Positions 22,374 to 27,866 of a DNA stretch of 27,866 bases are shown here, in pieces. The position numbers were made by a program, and so were the translations under genes. The stretch is from the NCBI GenBank assembly GCA_034432655.1, contig DAOUBP010000151.1, positions 1-27,866 of the forward strand, given 5' to 3'. The DNA comes from DAOUBP01 sp034432655 (lineage in GTDB: Bacteria; Chloroflexota; Anaerolineae; CG2-30-64-16). How positions within the stretch are numbered: position 1 is the stretch's first letter; each line of letters begins with the position of its first letter. The notes beneath the pieces were generated by a model, which made no database searches, was not told where the DNA came from, and saw nothing but the letters and a program-made list of their open reading frames with translations.

Positions 22374-22401
22374 TTGACAGCGGTGGGCGCTGGGGTATAA
22401 T
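22374..22401 (+). promoter_or_regulatory. Promoter of the subtilisin-like protease gene
   Basis: A perfect TTGACA (22374-22379) and perfect TATAAT (22396-22401) are spaced by 16 bases, giving a start near 22408 and a leader of about 105 bases. Confidence 0.82.
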
Positions 22402-22513
22402 GACGGCCGGCTGCTGGTGCAATTTGTGAACTTGTAAGTTTCATGCGCTGGGGCGGCCAGGTTCGCCCGACCGTCTGCCGGAAGATCAGCTTCACATCCA
22501 CAGGAGGGTTTAC

Positions 22514-23689
<1,176 letters not shown>

Positions 23690-23729
23690 TACGAGTTGTA
23701 GAGTCAATAGCAGGCGCGTTTAGGAAAAG

Positions 23730-23768
23730 GCTGGTCTGGCGGCTTACAGCGGCCGGGCCAGCTTTTTT
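23730..23768 (+). terminator. Terminator after the subtilisin-like protease gene
   Basis: GCTGGTCTGGC (23730-23740) pairs with GCCGGGCCAGC (23752-23762), including G-U pairs, around an 11-base loop. TTTTTT follows at 23763-23768. Confidence 0.82.
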
Positions 23769-23779
23769 GTTTTTCCCTC

Positions 23780-23807
23780 TTGACAACGATTGTATTTTAT
23801 ATATAAT
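23780..23807 (+). promoter_or_regulatory. Promoter of the GntR-peptidase-transporter operon
   Basis: A perfect TTGACA (23780-23785) and perfect TATAAT (23802-23807) are spaced by 16 bases inside an AT-only stretch (TTTTATATATAATATTTA) that could also serve as an operator. Transcription would begin near 23814, about 40 bases before the GntR start. Confidence 0.8.
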
Positions 23808-23853
23808 ATTTACAGCTCCACCTCCCAGTTTGCTTCACCAGGAGAAAACAATA

Positions 23854-24597
23854 ATGCTGGAGTCAATGCCCAACAGCGGACAGCTGCAGCTGCGGGCCTG
23901 GGTGGCCGATCAATTGCGGGCCGCGATCAGTGAAGGTCGCTTGCGGCCCGGCGAATGGTTGCGCCAGGAACGGCTGGCCCGCGAACTGGGGGTCAGCCAT
24001 ATGCCGGTGCGCGAAGCGTTGAAGCAGTTGGCTGCTGAAGGGCTTATCGAGTACCTCCCCTATCGCGGGATGCGGGTGGTTGAGTTCACCCCGGAAGATA
24101 TCGAGGACATCTACGCTGTGCGCGCGGCGCTGGAGGGTCGGGCAGCCCGAGCAGCAGCCGGTCGCCTCACCCCCGAGCAGATCGCCGAACTGCGCGAAGT
24201 GGTGGCGGCCATGCAGGCCAGCCAGGCGCCGGATCAGATCGAGCAGAACCGGGCTTTGAACCGCCGTTTCCATCAGTTGATCTATCAGGCATCCGGCCGC
24301 GCATACCTGACGCGCGCTCTGTCGCAGATGTGGGCCTGGTTTCCCACCATGTTCCTGGGCACCTATCCGGTCACAGCGCGCACACCGTTGGCCGGCCGCG
24401 AGGCCGATGTGGACGAACACGTGGCGATTGTAGAGGCGCTGGCTGCTGGCGATGCAGACCTGGCCGAGCGACTGGTATCCGAACACGTGTTGCACGCAGG
24501 GCAACAGCTGGTGACGACGTTGCGGATGGGCGAAGCAGCGAAACCGCGAATCGGCGAGTCGGTGAAGCAGCGAAAGGGAGCAGCCAGTAACCGATGA
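23854..24597 (+). CDS. GntR-family (FCD type) transcription regulator
   Basis: This encodes a 247-residue regulator. I chose ATG 23854 (AGGAG 8 bases upstream); the frame is open from 23767 but that would span the promoter. The N-terminal winged helix (about 8-75) has LRAAISEGRLRPGEWLRQER and GVSHMPVREALKQLAAEGLI, the GntR signature. The FCD ligand domain (about 80-225) has likely metal or acid ligands in NRRFHQLIY, DVDEHVAIVEAL and SEHVLHAGQQ. The last 25 residues (GEAAKPRIGESVKQRKGAA) come from a repeat-like stretch and do not belong to the fold. FCD proteins typically respond to small carboxylates or amino-acid-like metabolites. The downstream genes make a peptide or amino-acid compound the likely signal. 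Its stop overlaps the next start (ATGA). Confidence 0.94.
   Translation: MLESMPNSGQLQLRAWVADQLRAAISEGRLRPGEWLRQERLARELGVSHMPVREALKQLAAEGLIEYLPYRGMRVVEFTPEDIEDIYAVRAALEGRAARAAAGRLTPEQIAELREVVAAMQASQAPDQIEQNRALNRRFHQLIYQASGRAYLTRALSQMWAWFPTMFLGTYPVTARTPLAGREADVDEHVAIVEALAAGDADLAERLVSEHVLHAGQQLVTTLRMGEAAKPRIGESVKQRKGAASNR
24533..24590. repeat. GCGAAGCAGCGAAACC-type repeat in the GntR gene tail
   Basis: GCGAAGCAGCGAAACCGCG, AATCGGCGAGTCGG and TGAAGCAGCGAAAGG repeat the same short phrase in direct order. They form the last 20 codons of the GntR gene, beyond the end of the FCD domain. Confidence 0.6.
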
Positions 24598-25952
24598 ACT
24601 TCGATCAGTTTGATCGCTATGTGGATGAGCATGCCGGGGAGTTCCTGGCCCGACTGCAGGCGCTGTGCCGGATCCCCAGCGTGGCAGCCGAGGGCGGACC
24701 GGCAATGGCAGAGGCGGCCGAACAGGTGCTCGAGCTCTGCCGGCAGGCCGGGCTCGCGGCGCAGCTGGTCCCAACAGGCGGGGCGCCCGTAGTCCTGGGA
24801 CAGGCAGGCCGGGGGCGACGCGGGCTGCTGGTGTACAACCACTATGACGTGCAGCCGCCCGACCCGCTTACTGCCTGGTCCGTGCCGCCTTTTGCCGCCG
24901 AGATCAGGGACGGCTTCCTGTATGCGCGCGGGGTGGCCGACAACAAGGGAAATCTGGTCGCGCGGCTGTGCGCGCTCGCGGCCTATCGCGCCGTGTTCGG
25001 CGAGCCCGGGCTGCGCCTTTGCTTCGTGCTAGAAGGCGAAGAAGAGGTCGGCAGCCCGCATCTGGCGGCTTTTGCAGCCCAGCACGCCGACCTGCTGCGG
25101 AGCCTGGACGGCTGCGTGTGGGAATCAGGCTACAAAGATGCAACGGAGCGGCCGGTGGTTGAGCTGGGGCTGAAGGGGATTCTGGCGGTGGAGTTGCGCG
25201 TCCGCACGGCCCTGAGCGACGCGCACTCAGGTTACGGCGGGCTCTACCCCAACGCGATCTGGCGGCTGGTGGAGGCGCTCAACACACTGCGCAATCCGGA
25301 TGGGATGGTGACGGTGGATGGGCTGCGCGATCATGTGCGCCCTCCCTCTGCGGCCGAAGAGGCCGCCCTGGCGGCGATCCCCTTTGACGCCAGCGCAGTC
25401 CAGCAAACACTGGGTCTGCGTGGCTTTCTCGGCGGGCTGACCGGCACAGCCGCTTTGCGCCGGCTGATGTTCGAGCCCACCTGCACTATCAACGGCATCT
25501 GGGGCGGCTACACAGGCCCGGGCTCCAAGACGGTGATCCCGGCCCAGGCAGCCGCAAAGCTGGATTTCCGCCTTGTGCCTGAGTTGACGCCTGAGCTGAC
25601 GCTGAGGTTGTTACGTGAGCACCTGGCGTGCCGGGGCTTTGCTGACGTGGAAGTGGTGGACAGCGAAGACGGCTTGCTGCCAGCGCGCACCGACCCGGAA
25701 GCCCCTGTTGTCCGGGTCGCCCTGGTCGCCCTGTCCGCTGTACACGGCGTCCCGCCTGTCGTATATCCGACTTCGCCGGGCAGCGGGCCGATGTACCAAC
25801 TCTGCCAGGCTTATGGCATCCCGGCGGTCTCGTTCGGCGTGGGCTGGTGGGGCAGCCATGTCCACGCGGCCGATGAGAACATCCGCATCACCGACTATCT
25901 GGCAGGGATCAAGGTGATGGGGCGGATGATCGGGATGTATGCGGAGACATGA
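24594..25952 (+). CDS. M20-family metallopeptidase (dipeptidase type)
   Basis: This encodes a 452-residue cytoplasmic zinc peptidase of the M20 dipeptidase/ArgE/CNDP type. Metal-binding residues can be seen in order: His in NHYDVQP (about 82), Asp in GVADNKGNL (about 115), catalytic Glu and ligand Glu in EGEEEVGS (about 148), an Asp in the following segment, and the C-terminal His in WGSHVHAADE (about 422). The inserted dimerisation domain spans about 195-310 (DAHSGYGGLYPNAIWRLVEA). The length is normal. The start ATG 24594 overlaps the GntR stop, showing translational coupling. The substrate-binding lipoprotein gene starts 34 bases after its stop. Hydrolysis of imported di- or oligopeptides or acylated amino acids is the likely role. 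Confidence 0.94.
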   Translation: MNFDQFDRYVDEHAGEFLARLQALCRIPSVAAEGGPAMAEAAEQVLELCRQAGLAAQLVPTGGAPVVLGQAGRGRRGLLVYNHYDVQPPDPLTAWSVPPFAAEIRDGFLYARGVADNKGNLVARLCALAAYRAVFGEPGLRLCFVLEGEEEVGSPHLAAFAAQHADLLRSLDGCVWESGYKDATERPVVELGLKGILAVELRVRTALSDAHSGYGGLYPNAIWRLVEALNTLRNPDGMVTVDGLRDHVRPPSAAEEAALAAIPFDASAVQQTLGLRGFLGGLTGTAALRRLMFEPTCTINGIWGGYTGPGSKTVIPAQAAAKLDFRLVPELTPELTLRLLREHLACRGFADVEVVDSEDGLLPARTDPEAPVVRVALVALSAVHGVPPVVYPTSPGSGPMYQLCQAYGIPAVSFGVGWWGSHVHAADENIRITDYLAGIKVMGRMIGMYAET

Positions 25953-25986
25953 TCCAACTTACTACTTACCATCAGGAGGAGTCACC

Positions 25987-27810
25987 ATGAAGCGAAGTGC
26001 GACCGTCCGTCGGATCAGCGGCCTGCTGCTGGCCGTCCTGATCCTCTCTTTGCTGGCAGGCTGTGCCCAACCAGCGCCAACCCCGGCCGCGCCGCCCCCT
26101 GCAGCGACCGCGGCCCCGCAACCGACCAAGGCGCCTGAGCCCACCAAGGCCCCCGAACCCACGAAGGCCCCTGAGCCGACGAAAGCCCCTGAACCCACCA
26201 AGGCGCCCGAGCCCACTAAGGCCCCTGAGGTCACCGGCCCTGTTCCGGGCGGCACGTTGATCGTCGGCTCGCCCCAGGAGCCGGAGACGTTGAACCCGCT
26301 GCTGTCGTCGCAATCCATCGCCGATGCCCTTTCTGCGCTTTCGGTGGAAGGTCTGGTCGAGGTGGATGCCGAGGGCAAGTACGCGCCGGTGCTGGCCGAG
26401 GCGCTGCCCGAGGTATCCGACGATGGCCTGGTGGTGACCTACAAGCTCAAGCAAGGGGTCAAGTTCTCCAACGGCGACCCCTTTACTTGCGCCGACGTGC
26501 AGTTCACCTTTGAGGCCATCATGTCCGATCTGTCGCAGGCGAGCACCTCCGGCTACCGGGATATTGACTCGGTGGAGTGCCCGGACGAGTACACAGCAGT
26601 GGTTACCTTTGGACAGATCTACGCACCCTATCTGCGCCTCTTCTCCTACATCATCCCGAAAGCGGCCGGCGACCTGGCGAAGCTGGACAGCTGGGAGTAC
26701 AACCGCGCGCCCATCGGCACCGGGCCGTGGATGGTGAAGGAGTGGAAGGCCGGCGATCAGATCGTGTACGTGAAGAACCCGTACTACCGGGAAGCTGGCA
26801 AGCCCTATTTGGACAGCGTGATCGTCAAGATCCTGCCCAGCCGTGAGGTCGGCATGCAGCTCCTGGGCACCGGTGAGATCCATGCCCTGTGGGATCTGAT
26901 CGAGGCCGACTTCCCGGCCTTGGAGGCGATGAAAGAAAAGGGCGTGACCTATGCCGCGGCGGTCACCGGCGAGAACGAACTGCTTGTGTTCAACCTGGCC
27001 GATCCCAAGGTGGACGCCCCGCCCGATCCGGCAGCCAACCCGCACCCAATCCTTTACGATCTGCGCGTGCGACAGGCGATCCAGATGGGCATTGACAAGC
27101 AGCTCATCGTGGAGACGCTGCTCAACAACCAGGTGAAGCCCGGCACCACGGTGCTGCCCGTCGGCCAGTTCGCTTGCCCGCAGCCGCTCAGCGAGTACAA
27201 CCCGGAGAAGGCGGCGGCCCTGTTGGAGGATGCCGGTTGGAAACTCGGGCCTGACGGCATCCGCCAGAAGGACGGCGTGCGGATGAGCCTGAAGTTCCAG
27301 ACGACCTCCGGCAACAAGCTGCGCGAGGATACCCAACAGGTCATCGTCGAGATGTTGAAGGAGATCGGCGTTGAGCTGTACATCGAGAACGTGCCGTCGG
27401 ATGTGTTGTTCGCCGGTTGGGATAGCAACGGCCTGCGCAAGCACGGTAACTTCGACATCATCATGTATACGACCGGCCCCGGCATTGACCCGGACAGCCA
27501 TCTCTTCTCCAATTACCATTCAGCCCGTATCCCCACCGCCGATAACAAAGGCGCGGGCAACAACTTCTCGCGCTGGATCAACAAGGACGTGGATCAATGG
27601 ATTGACGACGCGGCCGCTACAACGGATATCGCCAAGCGCCGTGAGCTCTACTGCAAGGTGGCCGAGGCCATCAACAGGGAACTGCCGCGCGTCTTCCTCT
27701 ACGAGCGCCTGTTGATCACCGGTGTGCGGACCGAGGTGCAGAATCTGCGCGTTTCGCCCGGCCCGAACGACTTCACCACCGGGTCGGCGAACTGGTGGAT
27801 CAAGAAGTAG
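25987..27810 (+). CDS. ABC transporter substrate-binding lipoprotein, family 5 (peptide/nickel type)
   Basis: This encodes a 607-residue lipoprotein. ATG 25987 follows CAGGAGGAG; an earlier in-frame ATG at 25939 overlaps the peptidase gene. The signal ends in lipobox LLAGC with Cys26. A linker of Pro/Ala/Thr follows with six PTKAPE copies (about 46-81). Residues 88-607 form a family 5 solute-binding fold: GGTLIVGSPQEPETLNPLLS, LVVTYKLKQGVKFSNGDPFT with CADVQFTFEAI, YNRAPIGTGPWMVKEWKAGD, DLRVRQAIQMGIDKQLIVE and KRRELYCKVAEAINRELPRV. Length is normal. The protein delivers peptides or similar solutes to a membrane transporter whose genes are presumably beyond the right edge. The operon with a GntR regulator and M20 peptidase supports peptide uptake. 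Confidence 0.96.
   Translation: MKRSATVRRISGLLLAVLILSLLAGCAQPAPTPAAPPPAATAAPQPTKAPEPTKAPEPTKAPEPTKAPEPTKAPEPTKAPEVTGPVPGGTLIVGSPQEPETLNPLLSSQSIADALSALSVEGLVEVDAEGKYAPVLAEALPEVSDDGLVVTYKLKQGVKFSNGDPFTCADVQFTFEAIMSDLSQASTSGYRDIDSVECPDEYTAVVTFGQIYAPYLRLFSYIIPKAAGDLAKLDSWEYNRAPIGTGPWMVKEWKAGDQIVYVKNPYYREAGKPYLDSVIVKILPSREVGMQLLGTGEIHALWDLIEADFPALEAMKEKGVTYAAAVTGENELLVFNLADPKVDAPPDPAANPHPILYDLRVRQAIQMGIDKQLIVETLLNNQVKPGTTVLPVGQFACPQPLSEYNPEKAAALLEDAGWKLGPDGIRQKDGVRMSLKFQTTSGNKLREDTQQVIVEMLKEIGVELYIENVPSDVLFAGWDSNGLRKHGNFDIIMYTTGPGIDPDSHLFSNYHSARIPTADNKGAGNNFSRWINKDVDQWIDDAAATTDIAKRRELYCKVAEAINRELPRVFLYERLLITGVRTEVQNLRVSPGPNDFTTGSANWWIKK
26122..26229 (+). repeat. Six 18-bp tandem repeats encoding PTKAPE
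   Basis: Six copies of the codon pattern for Pro-Thr-Lys-Ala-Pro-Glu run in tandem. The copies differ mainly at third codon positions. They make the flexible linker between the lipid anchor and the binding domain. Confidence 0.95.
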
Positions 27811-27839
27811 CAGGGGAGGGGGAATCCCTTTGAAGGGGG

Positions 27840-27866
27840 TTTTGTGGCGGCTTTGCCGCCACAAAA
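27840..27866. repeat. Perfect palindrome after the substrate-binding protein gene
   Basis: TTTTGTGGCGGC (27840-27851), TTT, then GCCGCCACAAAA (27855-27866) form a 12-bp perfect stem with a 3-base loop. The right arm ends in A, not T, up to the window edge, so a terminator role cannot be confirmed. It may be an mRNA-stabilising hairpin or a palindromic repeat. Confidence 0.7.

Noticed and set aside
26122..26229. Phase-variable repeat tract in the lipoprotein
   Set aside because: The unit is 18 bp, a multiple of three, and copies differ at third positions, so it would not switch the frame; it is a normal linker.
25972..27519. Long minus-strand open frame opposite the substrate-binding protein
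   Set aside because: It mirrors a clear family 5 lipoprotein gene; its Gly/Leu/Arg repeats are only the complement of the PTKAPE codons.
27840..27866. Rho-independent terminator
   Set aside because: The stem is perfect but the visible 3' side ends in A, and the window stops there, so I list it only as a palindrome.

Overview
The window looks like chromosomal DNA of a GC-rich, free-living bacterium, most likely a member of the Chloroflexota (Anaerolineae/Caldilineae type). This placement is inferred from gene style, not from a marker search. The supporting features are lipoproteins with long Pro/Thr/Ala linkers, a GH57 amylase, a VIT-vWA surface protein, tRNA genes without an encoded CCA, and scattered 'word-like' inverted-repeat elements inside genes, between genes and inside the RNase P RNA. 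There is no rRNA, phage, insertion sequence, CRISPR array or secondary-metabolite cluster.

Layout. (1) 1-3335: the end of an unrecognised exported-type protein, then a perfectly phased array of eight 38-bp palindromic units. It precedes a glycine-rich DUF937-like protein and a trypsin-like (HtrA-type) protease with carboxypeptidase-regulatory-like C-terminal domains. (2) 5337-3343, minus strand: a three-gene operon of CBS-domain protein, ABM-type monooxygenase and iron-containing alcohol dehydrogenase, behind a clear sigma70-type promoter. (3) 13608-5361, minus strand: greA, lysS, GH57 glycosidase and a 54-codon membrane peptide, followed by a second promoter driving tRNA-Gly(CCC) and a DnaE2-like polymerase III alpha subunit. 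The polymerase carries three in-frame repeat insertions. (4) 13656-17678, plus strand: an NTF2-like lipoprotein, a VIT/vWA protein, and a Crp/Fnr regulator with a perfect TGAT-N4-ATCA palindrome just downstream of its own promoter. (5) 17688-19099: rnpB (RNase P RNA) with a repeat element enlarging helix P12, running without a terminator into tRNA-Leu and tRNA-Ala. A terminator and new promoter follow, then tRNA-Gly, -Phe, -Gln and -His. (6) 19169-22513: an HNH endonuclease with a strong terminator, a hairpin with a tiny ORF, and glgB on the minus strand. (7) 22374-27866: a secreted subtilisin-like protease, then an operon of GntR/FCD regulator, M20 peptidase and family-5 ABC substrate-binding lipoprotein, which probably continues into permeases beyond the window.

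How the genes work together. The peptidase, substrate-binding protein and GntR regulator look like a regulated peptide-uptake and hydrolysis unit. GlgB and the GH57 enzyme belong to alpha-glucan metabolism but are unlinked. rnpB and the tRNAs form a tRNA-maturation neighbourhood in which RNase P RNA is probably co-transcribed with its own substrates.

The least ordinary signals are the eight-unit palindrome array, the P12 insertion in rnpB, the rnpB-tRNA read-through, the repeat insertions in the polymerase, the operator at the Crp/Fnr gene, and the two small ORFs.
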